A DNA stretch of 16,204 nucleotides from Chloroflexota bacterium (GTDB lineage Bacteria > Chloroflexota > Dehalococcoidia > UBA1151 > TMED-70): contig PASM01000014.1 in NCBI GenBank assembly GCA_002711965.1, forward strand, positions 11,995 to 28,198, in the 5' to 3' direction. Made by a program: the position numbers and the translations under genes. Of the stretch, positions 1-7,582 are shown one piece after another. The notes under the pieces were generated by a model. It did not search any database, had not been told where the DNA came from, and worked only from the letters and a program-made list of their open reading frames with translations. Positions within the stretch are counted from its first letter, which is position 1; each line of letters starts with the position of its first letter.

Positions 1-13
1 AATTAATCAATAG

Positions 14-88
14 TGGTGCCTAGGGACAGATTCGAACTGTCGACACCTGCATTTTCAGTGCAGTGCTCTACCCCTGAGCTACCCAGGC
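14..88 (-). tRNA. tRNA-Phe (anticodon GAA), CCA encoded
   Basis: The reverse complement folds into a complete cloverleaf. The acceptor stem is GCCTGGG/CCTAGGC with one G-U pair, and the D stem is GCTC/GAGC with a 7-nt loop. The anticodon stem CTGCA/TGCAG is perfect and its loop is CTGAAAA, giving anticodon GAA at positions 34-36 and hence phenylalanine. A 5-nt variable loop precedes the T arm GACAG-TTCGAAT-CTGTC. The discriminator is A and a 3' CCA is encoded, so maturation need not add CCA. It is transcribed away from the genes to its right. I could not assign a convincing promoter in the 99-nt gap upstream. Confidence 0.97.
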
Positions 89-187
89 ACAATTTAACTA
101 TTAGTATTTAATTTTTACAGAAAAATTTATTAATGAATGACTTAAAGAGGTACAAAATAACCTATTTATTAATTATTATTACTAATT

Positions 188-1087
188 ATGTCAATAATTT
201 GTATTTCATCATCAAAAACTAAATTAGGAAAAACTACTATTGTTTCTGGGATAGCCCATGAATCTATCAATAGAGGGAATAAAACTTTTGTTGGAACAAT
301 TTCTGACGGAAACATTATTCATCATGAAGATTTTTACAAAATATATAATCCGAACTACAAAAAATTAGATTTAAAAACTAGTGAAATAATTCTAGTTGAA
401 ATGAATGATTTATCTATAGATGAAACAAAAAAGTTTTTAGAAAAAAATGATGCGAGAATTATACTTGTAGAAAGTTCAATAGATGATGTTGAATCAACTT
501 CTCATATATTTGGAGAGAGATTAGTAGGTTTCATCTTAAACGGCATTTGGAAATATCAAAAAAATACAATTATTGAAAATAGTTCAGAAAATAAAATTTT
601 AGGCATAATTGAAGAATCTAGAGCTCTTATGGGACATACTTCCAAAGAGATAGCTGAATTTTTAGACACGGATAAAATTATTGGTGATAAATATTTAGAT
701 AAGGTTATTGAAAACTTTTTAATAGGAGGATTTGTGCTTGATTGGGGCCCTGAATATTTTTCTACACTAGAAAATGTTGCATTAGTTGTAAGAGGGGACA
801 GGCCAGATGTTCAGCTTTCTGCAATTCAGTCAGGAACAGTTAATTTAATTATAGCGACAGGTTCTAAAACCCCTGTTGAATATGTTAGAAATGAAGCCAA
901 AAAATTTGATATTCCTATAGTAATAGTAAATGATGGAACTATGGAAACAATTGAAAAACTTTCAGAAATTATTAAATCATTTGATTTTGACAGTATGGGG
1001 AAAATAGAATTTTCTAATCAAGTTTTATCAGAGAATCTGAATTTAGATTCCTTATTTGAAATTATTTCTATGCCCATTACTAAATAA
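188..1087 (+). CDS. P-loop/DRTGG-domain protein, phosphotransacetylase-family N-terminal-like
   Basis: This 299-residue protein resembles the non-catalytic N-terminal part of long phosphate acetyltransferases. It has a dethiobiotin-synthetase-like P-loop domain (about residues 1-125) followed by a DRTGG domain (about 145-268). The P-loop is seen as SSSKTKLGKTT (7-17), which keeps GKTT but lacks the usual first glycine. Buried beta strands with acidic ends (IILVEMND, IILVESS) follow. The DRTGG hallmark appears as GDRPD (203-207), then the strand LIIATGSKTP and the helix-strand unit ending IPIVIVNDGT. No PTA catalytic domain follows, so acetyl transfer is not expected. Stand-alone proteins of this layout are known but functionally uncharacterised; a nucleotide-binding or regulatory role is inference. 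It is first of six same-strand genes and ends 5 nt before pcrA. The ATG at 188 has no clear Shine-Dalgarno sequence. Confidence 0.8.
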   Translation: MSIICISSSKTKLGKTTIVSGIAHESINRGNKTFVGTISDGNIIHHEDFYKIYNPNYKKLDLKTSEIILVEMNDLSIDETKKFLEKNDARIILVESSIDDVESTSHIFGERLVGFILNGIWKYQKNTIIENSSENKILGIIEESRALMGHTSKEIAEFLDTDKIIGDKYLDKVIENFLIGGFVLDWGPEYFSTLENVALVVRGDRPDVQLSAIQSGTVNLIIATGSKTPVEYVRNEAKKFDIPIVIVNDGTMETIEKLSEIIKSFDFDSMGKIEFSNQVLSENLNLDSLFEIISMPITK

Positions 1088-1092
1088 TTCAA

Positions 1093-3327
1093 ATGGCAGA
1101 TTTAAACCATAAAATTCTTGATGGATTATCAGAAAAACAGCAAACTGCAGTTACTCATCCTCTTAAACCACTTTTAATTGTTGCTGGCCCTGGTTCTGGG
1201 AAAACAAGAGTTATGTCTCATAGAATCCCATGGATTGTGAACAATTTTAATGTTAATCCTTACGAAATTTTAGCTGTTACCTTTACAAATAAAGCAGCTA
1301 AAGAATTGATGGATAGAACAAGAGTTTTTTTACCCAATACTTCAAATGCAGTTGTAAAAACATTTCATGGCTTTGCATCATATTTTCTTAGAATTGAAGG
1401 GCATTTTGATGGATTGGACAGAGCTTTTTCAATCTATGATGATACAGATCAATTAAGAGTAATAAAAAATATTTTCGAAGAACTTGATCTTAATGTTAAG
1501 AAGAACAATCCAAAAGTTGTGATTTCTGAAATTTCAAAATCTAAAAATTTAGATATTACCCCCTCTTTATATAGTAAAAAAGCTAATAGTTATTTTGAAG
1601 AAATAGTATCAAGAGTGTATCTCAGGTATAACGAAATTTTAAGTAACTCCAACTCTTGTGACTTTGATGATTTACTACTAAAAACTAAAAATATTTTGTT
1701 GGATAATATTGATGTAAGAGATAAATGGTCCAATAAGTATAAGCAAGTTATAATAGATGAATTTCAAGATACAAATCCTTTGCAATTCCAAATATCTAAT
1801 TTGCTTACAAATAATGAAAAATCTATATCAGTAGTTGGAGATCCTGATCAATCAATTTATTCTTGGAGGCATGCTGTCCCTACTAATATTCTTGAATTTA
1901 AGAAAAGTTATAAGGATTGCTTAGTGGTAAATTTGGATGAAAGTTATAGATCAACTCAACCAATATTGGAGGCAGCCGATTCTATAATTTCGAATAACTC
2001 AAATAGATTTAAGAGAAAACTATGGACAAAAAATAAAGATGGGAACCTAATTAAATATAATTCTTACTCTGATGAAGAAGAAGAAGCAGTGTCAGTTGCT
2101 TCTCAATTATCTAAATTAACTGAAACCAATGATTCTGCAAATGACTGTGCAATTATGTATAGAGTTAATGCTCAAAGTAGAGTTTTTGAAGTGGCTCTAA
2201 ATTCACTAGGATTAAAATATAGATTAATTGGAGGCGTTAGGTTTTATGATCGTAAAGAAATAAAAGATATCTTAGCTTATTGCAAAATATTGATTAATCC
2301 CAATGATGATTCAGCTTTCGAAAGAATTATTAATTGTCCACCTAGAGGAATCGGATTAAGAACTGTAAATAAAATTTCATTGGAAAAAAACATAACTAAT
2401 AAAAGCTATATATCTTTTCTTGAAGATTGTATGAATAATGAGAATGAATTTTTACCTAAGAGATCATTAGATGCAATAAGGGAATTTATGAATCTTTATA
2501 AAAAATTAATTACACAATTATCTATACAGGAACCCCATGAATTAATAAATACAATTATCTCAATTACCAATTATGATGATTACTTGAAAAATGATGAAGA
2601 CGGTGTAGAAAGATTAGAAAATATTAATGAGTTGAAATATTCTGCGGAAGAATTTTCTGCTTCATCTGATTCAGATAATAGCGAAGCTCTTATAGAATTT
2701 ATTGAAAATTCATCTTTGAATTCAAATGTTGATTCAATAAATGAAGATGAAGAATCTATAACTCTCATAACTCTTCACCAAGCCAAAGGATTAGAATATA
2801 AAAATGTTTTTATTGTAGGTATGGAAGAAGGGTTGTTGCCTCATTCTAGATCAATGGAATCTGAAGAAGAACTAGAAGAAGAGAGAAGACTTTGCTATGT
2901 AGGAATAACTAGAGCAAAAGAAAATTTATTTTTATCTTCATCAAACAGAAGAAGGTTTCAAGGTATTTATGATAATGCGATTCAGTCAAGGTTTTTAGAT
3001 GAAATACCTAGTAAAAATCTTATAAAAAAATCAAAATATAAAAAATATGATGAATCTTGGAAAAAAACTTTTGAAAAAAAACAAAACCAATCAAATTTTA
3101 AAGATACTGAAATTGTTGAAGTAGATTTTTCCCTAGGAGATAAGGTTACTCACACTCATTTTGGGACTGGTAAATTAATTTCTTATAGAGTTTTGGCAAA
3201 TGATATTGAATTAGCAATAAGATTTAATTCACCTTATGGAATGAAAAAAATACTTAAAGAAAAAGCTCCTATTACAATTTCATCACCTGAAGAAACCAAA
3301 GATTTAGAGGATTATTATGGAATATAG
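1093..3327 (+). CDS. pcrA: ATP-dependent DNA helicase, UvrD/PcrA type (SF1A)
   Basis: A full-length (744-residue) superfamily 1A 3'-5' DNA helicase for repair and replication restart. All motifs are present in order: Q motif LSEKQQTAV (12-20), Walker A AGPGSGKT (31-38), Ia TFTNKAAKEL (63-72), Ib TFHGFAS (90-96), II/Walker B DEFQD (222-226), III GDPDQSIYSWR (249-259), IV LDESYRST (281-288), V TLHQAKGLEYKNVF (560-573) and VI CYVGITRAKE (601-610). The C-terminus carries the PcrA-type Tudor-like element GDKVTHTHFGTGKL (682-695), which favours PcrA over UvrD or Rep; in PcrA/UvrD this region contacts RNA polymerase. DEFQD replaces the commoner DEYQD, a conservative change. The gene starts 5 nt after the DRTGG gene and its last 11 nt overlap the next gene, so co-transcription is likely. 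Confidence 0.95.
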   Translation: MADLNHKILDGLSEKQQTAVTHPLKPLLIVAGPGSGKTRVMSHRIPWIVNNFNVNPYEILAVTFTNKAAKELMDRTRVFLPNTSNAVVKTFHGFASYFLRIEGHFDGLDRAFSIYDDTDQLRVIKNIFEELDLNVKKNNPKVVISEISKSKNLDITPSLYSKKANSYFEEIVSRVYLRYNEILSNSNSCDFDDLLLKTKNILLDNIDVRDKWSNKYKQVIIDEFQDTNPLQFQISNLLTNNEKSISVVGDPDQSIYSWRHAVPTNILEFKKSYKDCLVVNLDESYRSTQPILEAADSIISNNSNRFKRKLWTKNKDGNLIKYNSYSDEEEEAVSVASQLSKLTETNDSANDCAIMYRVNAQSRVFEVALNSLGLKYRLIGGVRFYDRKEIKDILAYCKILINPNDDSAFERIINCPPRGIGLRTVNKISLEKNITNKSYISFLEDCMNNENEFLPKRSLDAIREFMNLYKKLITQLSIQEPHELINTIISITNYDDYLKNDEDGVERLENINELKYSAEEFSASSDSDNSEALIEFIENSSLNSNVDSINEDEESITLITLHQAKGLEYKNVFIVGMEEGLLPHSRSMESEEELEEERRLCYVGITRAKENLFLSSSNRRRFQGIYDNAIQSRFLDEIPSKNLIKKSKYKKYDESWKKTFEKKQNQSNFKDTEIVEVDFSLGDKVTHTHFGTGKLISYRVLANDIELAIRFNSPYGMKKILKEKAPITISSPEETKDLEDYYGI

Positions 3328-3703
3328 ATTTAAACAGATAATTAAGACTTTTATTTATTTATCTCTTTTCACCAGTTTTTTATCAGGAATTTTTTTACTT
3401 TTCATAAATTTTGAAGAAGATAAAACCTTAATAGAGATACATTCTTCTAAAGTAATTTTTCCTTTATTTGTTCCTTTTTTGATTGGGCTTGTTTGCTTGT
3501 ATTCAAGTAGAAGAAGGAATGTTTCAAAGTATTATATTCCCATAACTTTAATGATTGGATCCGTTTTACTTTTTTATTTTGAAATTGGAATGTTCAATCT
3601 TGTTGGAAATTATGCTTTTTTTTATCTCATAAGTGCCACTTTTCTATTGTCTTCTTCTGTCACATCTTTTATATTTGAAATCAAAAATAAAAACCAAAAT
3701 TAA
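3317..3703 (+). CDS. Small four-helix membrane protein of unknown function
   Basis: I do not recognise this 128-residue protein. It is strongly hydrophobic, with four predicted membrane segments at about residues 8-30, 45-64, 73-92 and 97-120. An Arg/Lys-rich loop (SSRRRN, around 63-68) separates helices 2 and 3, and the tail IKNKNQN is polar, consistent with a cytoplasmic C-terminus. There is no cleavable signal peptide, no cysteine motif and no visible catalytic motif. Its start lies inside the pcrA 3' end (11-nt overlap), and its stop shares one base with the next ATG (TAATG). It is therefore very likely translated from the same mRNA by coupling. Sitting between a helicase and fatty-acyl enzymes gives no clear functional clue. 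Confidence 0.75.
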   Translation: MEYRFKQIIKTFIYLSLFTSFLSGIFLLFINFEEDKTLIEIHSSKVIFPLFVPFLIGLVCLYSSRRRNVSKYYIPITLMIGSVLLFYFEIGMFNLVGNYAFFYLISATFLLSSSVTSFIFEIKNKNQN

Positions 3704-4179
3704 TGCCTTCTGAAGATAAAATTACAGATGAGATGAGGTCTTTTATAGATCTTAAAACAACACCAAAATTGTATACTGTTGAAAAACATTCTGTCGAACA
3801 ATTCGCTACAGCAATTGGAGATCGAAATAAGTTATATTTTGATGAAAAATATGCGACTGAAAAAGTGGGTGGATTATTAGCACCCCCAACTTTTATTAGA
3901 CAATTTAAGCCTAATAAATTAGATAAACAGTTTCCAGATCCTTTTTCAAATTTAGTTGACGGAGGGTCATCATATATTTTTCATGAAAAAATCTTTGTTG
4001 GAGATCAAATAGCGGTAATATCTTGTTTGAAAGATTTATTCATGAAAAATGGAAGCTTTGGAGAAATGATGTTTAAGATATCTCACACCACTTATACGAA
4101 TCAAAATAATGTTCTAGTTGCAGAACAAGAAATAACTACAATTACTTATGGTAAAGGAGAAAAAACTTTTCTAAGTTAA
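3703..4179 (+). CDS. MaoC-like N-terminal (FAS1-type) dehydratase subunit, probably non-catalytic
   Basis: A 158-residue single hot-dog protein of the MaoC N-terminal-dehydratase type (PF13452-like, as in mycobacterial HadA/HadC). Recognisable features are the VEKHSVEQFATAIGDRN segment (26-42), LYFDEKYA (44-51) and the APPTF strand (60-64) typical of this family. At the hydratase-2 motif (A-x-x-D-x-N-P-x-H) the Asp (D40) and Asn (N42) remain, but the catalytic His is Tyr (Y45), as is usual for this subunit. It therefore probably supplies the substrate-binding half of a heterodimer. The neighbouring gene, 5 nt downstream, encodes a MaoC subunit with an intact D/H pair. A two-subunit (R)-specific enoyl-CoA hydratase or 3-hydroxyacyl dehydratase is the likely product. 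The ATG overlaps the previous stop by one base. Confidence 0.85.
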   Translation: MPSEDKITDEMRSFIDLKTTPKLYTVEKHSVEQFATAIGDRNKLYFDEKYATEKVGGLLAPPTFIRQFKPNKLDKQFPDPFSNLVDGGSSYIFHEKIFVGDQIAVISCLKDLFMKNGSFGEMMFKISHTTYTNQNNVLVAEQEITTITYGKGEKTFLS

Positions 4180-4184
4180 TTTTT

Positions 4185-4622
4185 ATGAAAACGAATCAAC
4201 AAAATTATTTTGAAGATATAAAATTAGGTGAAATTATTGGACCTAAAATTATAAATGTAGATCGAAAACAGTTAGTTATGTATGCTGGTGCTTCCCAAGA
4301 TTTCAATGAATTTCATTATGACGATAATGTCGCAAAAAAAGCGGGTCATAAAGGAATAATTATTCATGGAGCATTAAAAAGTGCATGGCTTGCTCAATTA
4401 ATGGTTGATTTCGCTGGTGTTCAAGGTAATTTAAGAAAATTTAATGTATCTTACAGAGGAGTTGATTTTCCATATGAAAATTTAAAATATTATGGAAAAA
4501 TCACAAATAAATTTATTGACAATTCAGTAGGTTTTGTTGAAATTGAATTAAGCTTAGAAAACGCTGAAGGTAAAATTACTACTCCAGCTTCAGCTTTGGT
4601 GGAGTTACCAATAAAAAAATAA
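4185..4622 (+). CDS. MaoC-family (R)-hydratase/dehydratase, catalytic subunit
   Basis: A 145-residue single hot-dog protein with the hydratase-2 signature YAGASQDFNEFHYDD (33-47). This places the catalytic Asp at D39 and His at H44 in the spacing of HadB, PhaJ and the MFE-2 hydratase 2 domain. GIIIHGALKSAWL follows, matching the glycine-rich strand and helix that line the active site. Known members catalyse reversible hydration of trans-2-enoyl-CoA or -ACP to the (3R)-hydroxyacyl form. Paired with the preceding non-catalytic MaoC subunit and followed 20 nt later by a double SDR of the MFE-2 type, it plausibly performs the hydration step just before (or the dehydration just after) the SDR reaction. 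The acyl chain and carrier (CoA or ACP) cannot be read from sequence. Confidence 0.87.
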   Translation: MKTNQQNYFEDIKLGEIIGPKIINVDRKQLVMYAGASQDFNEFHYDDNVAKKAGHKGIIIHGALKSAWLAQLMVDFAGVQGNLRKFNVSYRGVDFPYENLKYYGKITNKFIDNSVGFVEIELSLENAEGKITTPASALVELPIKK

Positions 4623-4642
4623 TTAAAAAGATGAGGTTGTAA

Positions 4643-6439
4643 ATGTCTGAAATTTTAAAAGGAAAAGTAGCAATAGTCACAGGTTCAGGTCAAGGTATTG
4701 GAAGAGCAGTGGCCGAAGATTTAGCCGCTCATGGGGCTAAGATTTTAGTTGTAGATCCAGGTTTGTCACTTGATGGTAACGTCGAAAATGCTTCTTTAGC
4801 TGATGAAGTAGTCGCGGGAATTATAAAAGCGGGTGGAGACGCAAAATCAAATAAATCTTCAGTTGCATCATTTGAATCAGGTCAAGAAATTGTTCAAGAT
4901 GCAATAGATTCATTTGGAAGATTAGATATTGTAGTTACAGTAGCTGGGATTTTAAGAGATAGAATGGTATTTAATATGACCGAGGAAGAATGGCATGATG
5001 TTATTGATGTTCATCTAACTGGAACTTTTTCAATAGTCAGGCATGCAGCTCCTATTTTTAGAGCTCAAAAATCAGGAAGAATAATTACTTTCTCATCTGG
5101 ATCTGGCTTATTTGGAAATCCTGGGCAATCTAATTATGCAGCTGCAAAATCTGGGATTGCTGGATTTACTAAAGTTGTAGGTAAAGATCTTGGGAAATAT
5201 GGAGTTACTGCAAATACTATAGCTCCTAGAGCAGATACAAGAATGACTGCATCTGTCCCAGAAGAATTTAAGAAAAAAGCTTCAACTCCTTTTAAGGATT
5301 CAAGAGATCCTAGAGATATAGCTCCTTTTGTAACTTATTTAGCAAGTGATTATTCTGCTCCAATTAATGCTCAGGTTTTTGAGGTTTGGGGGGGGACAAT
5401 TAATCAGCTTACACTTCCAAGGCCTACTGTGACTTTATTTAATCCACTTAGCAAAGGTAGATTCAAAACAGAAGATTTTGATGTTGAAGGAAGAGGAATG
5501 CTTTTTGGTTTTGGAGAAAAAAATAATAGTTCAGATAAACCTCTTGATGGCCAGGTGGCTGTAGTTACTGGATCTGGTAGAGGTATTGGCAGAGGAATTG
5601 CTTTAGAATTATCAAAATTAGGTGCAAACATTGTAGTAAATGATGTAGGTGCAACATTAGATGGTAGTGGAAACGATGTTGGCCCAGCTCAAAGCGTTGT
5701 TGAAGAAATATCTGAGCTAGGAGGTAAAGCTGTTGCTTCAACAGCATCTGTAGCATCAGTTGCAGGAGGGAAACAAATAATTGATAAAGCTTTAGAAGAA
5801 TTTGGAAGGTTAGATATAGTTGTAACTCCAGCTGGGATTTTGAGAGATAGAATGATTTTTAATATGACTAAAGAAGAATGGCAGGATGTTATAGATGTAC
5901 ACCTAACTGGAACTTTTTCAGTCGTAGCTCCAGCATCAAAAATATTTAGAGAACAGAAGTCAGGAAGAATTATTACATTCTCAAGTGTATCTGGTCTTAT
6001 AGGATATAGCGGTCAGTCAAATTACGGAGCAGCTAAAGACGGAATAGCAGGTTTCACAAGAGTTGTTGCTAAAGAATTAGGAAAGTATGGAGTAACAGCA
6101 AATGCAATTTCTCCAGGTGCAAATACTAGAATGACGCAATCAATTCCTGATTCTACACGTGCAATGAGGGTTGGAGAATTTAAGTCAGCTGAAGAAGATC
6201 ATTTCCTTTATGATCCAGACGATGTTGCACCTGTAGTAGGATGGCTTTGTACAGATTCTGCTTCACATATAAATGGAGAGGTTGTTCATGCTGTAGGAAA
6301 TAGAGTTAGTTTATTTAATAAATATGAAGTACTTAGATCTGTAAGAAAATCTGGAAGATGGACTGTTGAAGAGTTGGCGAATGCAATTCCAGAAACACTA
6401 GGTAGAGATTTAATTAACCCTGCTCCACCTCAGGAATAA
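4643..6439 (+). CDS. Tandem-domain SDR, MFE-2-like (3R)-hydroxyacyl-CoA dehydrogenase
   Basis: This 598-residue protein is two complete short-chain dehydrogenase domains in a row. Domain A (about 1-260) has the Rossmann motif TGSGQGIG (13-20) and catalytic S152, Y165, K169. Domain B (about 302-560) has TGSGRGIG (309-316) and S448, Y461, K465. Both carry AGILRDRM and VHLTGTF, with His at the usual tetrad Asn position, as in peroxisomal MFE-2/HSD17B4 dehydrogenase domains. The NNAG motif reads TVAG in A and TPAG in B. The domains are similar throughout, pointing to internal duplication; a linker of about 40 residues (261-301) joins them. After domain B a tail of about 40 residues has no assigned function. 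The start has a good GAGG sequence 6 nt upstream. The last 26 nt overlap the convergent acetyltransferase gene. Oxidation of (3R)-hydroxyacyl-CoA is the best guess; 3-ketoacyl reduction is possible. Confidence 0.88.
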   Translation: MSEILKGKVAIVTGSGQGIGRAVAEDLAAHGAKILVVDPGLSLDGNVENASLADEVVAGIIKAGGDAKSNKSSVASFESGQEIVQDAIDSFGRLDIVVTVAGILRDRMVFNMTEEEWHDVIDVHLTGTFSIVRHAAPIFRAQKSGRIITFSSGSGLFGNPGQSNYAAAKSGIAGFTKVVGKDLGKYGVTANTIAPRADTRMTASVPEEFKKKASTPFKDSRDPRDIAPFVTYLASDYSAPINAQVFEVWGGTINQLTLPRPTVTLFNPLSKGRFKTEDFDVEGRGMLFGFGEKNNSSDKPLDGQVAVVTGSGRGIGRGIALELSKLGANIVVNDVGATLDGSGNDVGPAQSVVEEISELGGKAVASTASVASVAGGKQIIDKALEEFGRLDIVVTPAGILRDRMIFNMTKEEWQDVIDVHLTGTFSVVAPASKIFREQKSGRIITFSSVSGLIGYSGQSNYGAAKDGIAGFTRVVAKELGKYGVTANAISPGANTRMTQSIPDSTRAMRVGEFKSAEEDHFLYDPDDVAPVVGWLCTDSASHINGEVVHAVGNRVSLFNKYEVLRSVRKSGRWTVEELANAIPETLGRDLINPAPPQE

Positions 6440-7040
6440 TTTTAACTTTTGAATCATTAAATTTTTCTAACCAAGTTTTTTTGTCGATTGACATTTTAAT
6501 AAATTCGTAACGCCCTTTTTTTACATGTTTGGGAGAGTCAAAACCGGCTTTCGTAAAAGCTTTTTGAGCTCTTATATTTGATGCCAGAGTATGCAAATAA
6601 ACATTTTCAATTTCTGTTTCTTTGAAGATATAGTAGAGCATTCCTATTGTGGCATCAGATCCATATCCTCCATTCCAGAATGCCTTGTTTCCTATCATAA
6701 TTCCGAATTCACATGATTTATCCCATCGATTTACATCATAAAACATACAGTTCCCAATATGTTCTTTTTCAAAATTATCTATAGAAAATTTTTCTGACCA
6801 TTGAGAACTTTTTGATAAATCATTTATAGAAATTCTTTCAAACTGTTCAAATGATAGATTTATTGGTAACGTTGCGTCTAAATCTGATAATTCTTTATCA
6901 GTTCTCCAGCAGAAATCATTTTTAATATCTTTTTTGCTTTTAGGTCTTATTATTGTTTTATATCCAAAAATAGAAATCTTTTTTTCTGATTTAGTTTTTA
7001 TTTTTGGTATAAAAAGCTTTTTCCACGATTGAGAATTCAT
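6414..7040 (-). CDS. GNAT-family N-acetyltransferase (RimJ/RimL-like)
   Basis: A 208-residue protein with a GNAT fold of the Acetyltransf_3/RimJ-RimL type. The acceptor-side strand CEFGIMIGNKAFWN (110-123) leads into the acetyl-CoA pyrophosphate loop NGGYGSDA (123-130). The later ASNIRAQKAFTKAGF segment (153-167) is the classic N-x-x-A-x-x-x-(Y/F)-x-x-x-G-F element. EIENVYLHTLASN supplies the strand before it. Substrate is unknown; family members acetylate ribosomal-protein N-termini, antibiotics or small amines. The first ~20 residues are basic and precede the fold; no other ATG lies between the chosen start and the domain. The first 50 nt lie inside the Nudix 3' end, so translational coupling is likely. 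The 3' end overlaps the convergent SDR gene by 26 nt. Confidence 0.85.
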   Translation of the reverse strand: MNSQSWKKLFIPKIKTKSEKKISIFGYKTIIRPKSKKDIKNDFCWRTDKELSDLDATLPINLSFEQFERISINDLSKSSQWSEKFSIDNFEKEHIGNCMFYDVNRWDKSCEFGIMIGNKAFWNGGYGSDATIGMLYYIFKETEIENVYLHTLASNIRAQKAFTKAGFDSPKHVKKGRYEFIKMSIDKKTWLEKFNDSKVKIIPEVEQG

Positions 7041-7428
7041 CTTTATAATTTAGTTTTTCTTTTGCAATTTCTAATGTCATCCATAAAATTTCATCAAATT
7101 CATTATCATGATCATTTGTTGAACCACCATTTTCTGACATCAAAAAAAAATAAACTGTTTTTTTATATAGTATATTTTTTTTATATCTGTTTTTCTTTTC
7201 TAAACGTGTAAACTCATAATTGATTTCTCCCAAATTAGAAATTATTTTTGGGATTAATCCTGTTTCTTCTGAAACTTCTCTAATAGCTGTTTGCTCAATA
7301 GATTCATTTTTTTCTGGTGTGCCTTTTGGAAGACAGTACAAATCTTCATTTTTCCTGTGACAGACTACTAATTTATTGTTTTTTAATAGAACTCCACCAG
7401 CTGACCAAATTTTTTTTGTTTGATTCAT
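6991..7428 (-). CDS. Nudix hydrolase
   Basis: A 145-residue Nudix-fold pyrophosphohydrolase. The Nudix box matches G-x5-E-x7-REVSEETGL exactly at residues 36-58, with metal-binding glutamates around E51, E54 and E55. The preceding SAGGVLLKNNKLVVCHR strand and LPKGTPE are typical of MutT- or diadenosine-polyphosphate-type enzymes. A nucleoside-diphosphate-linked substrate is expected, but the exact one cannot be read from the sequence. The remainder (about 65-145) forms the beta-rich Nudix core with a Lys-rich insertion (EKKNRYKKNILYKK). It is the promoter-proximal gene of a two-gene unit with the GNAT gene, whose start lies within its last 50 nt. A TATAAT-like element lies only 16-21 nt upstream of the ATG, which would make the leader very short. 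Confidence 0.92.
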   Translation of the reverse strand: MNQTKKIWSAGGVLLKNNKLVVCHRKNEDLYCLPKGTPEKNESIEQTAIREVSEETGLIPKIISNLGEINYEFTRLEKKNRYKKNILYKKTVYFFLMSENGGSTNDHDNEFDEILWMTLEIAKEKLNYKDEFSIVEKAFYTKNKN

Positions 7429-7443
7429 TGATTTATTTTAAAT

Positions 7444-7449
7444 ATTATA
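7444..7449 (-). promoter_or_regulatory. Possible -10 element for the Nudix-GNAT unit
   Basis: On the minus strand this reads TATAAT exactly, 16-21 nt upstream of the Nudix ATG. The expected start point would leave a leader of only about 8-10 nt. No good -35 box is seen at 16-18 nt upstream. In this AT-rich region a chance match is quite possible. Confidence 0.3.
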
Positions 7450-7488
7450 CCTATAAATATAATATTGAAATTTTTAGTTTGTATATAA

Positions 7489-7517
7489 TTGATATTCTAG
7501 TAATTTTAAAATATGAT
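7489..7517 (+). promoter_or_regulatory. Sigma-70-like promoter for korAB
   Basis: A -35 hexamer TTGATA (7489-7494) and a -10 hexamer TATGAT (7512-7517) are separated by exactly 17 nt; each matches the consensus at 5 of 6 positions. Transcription would start near 7524, giving a leader of about 60 nt before the korA ATG at 7583. It lies in the intergenic region divergent from the Nudix gene. Confidence 0.55.
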
Positions 7518-7582
7518 CAACATTGGTTATGTTTTTTTTATTATTTATTCACAAAAATCAAATATCAAAATAACGCTAAATT

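Noticed and set aside
89..187. Possible promoters for tRNA-Phe or the DRTGG gene
   Set aside because: TTTACA (114-119) and TATTAT (174-179) occur, but neither pairs with a partner box at acceptable spacing, and such words are expected by chance in AT-rich DNA.
5404..5756. Two overlapping minus-strand open frames
   Set aside because: They are antisense to the linker and domain B of the double SDR and are low in complexity (Pro/Leu/Gln-rich).
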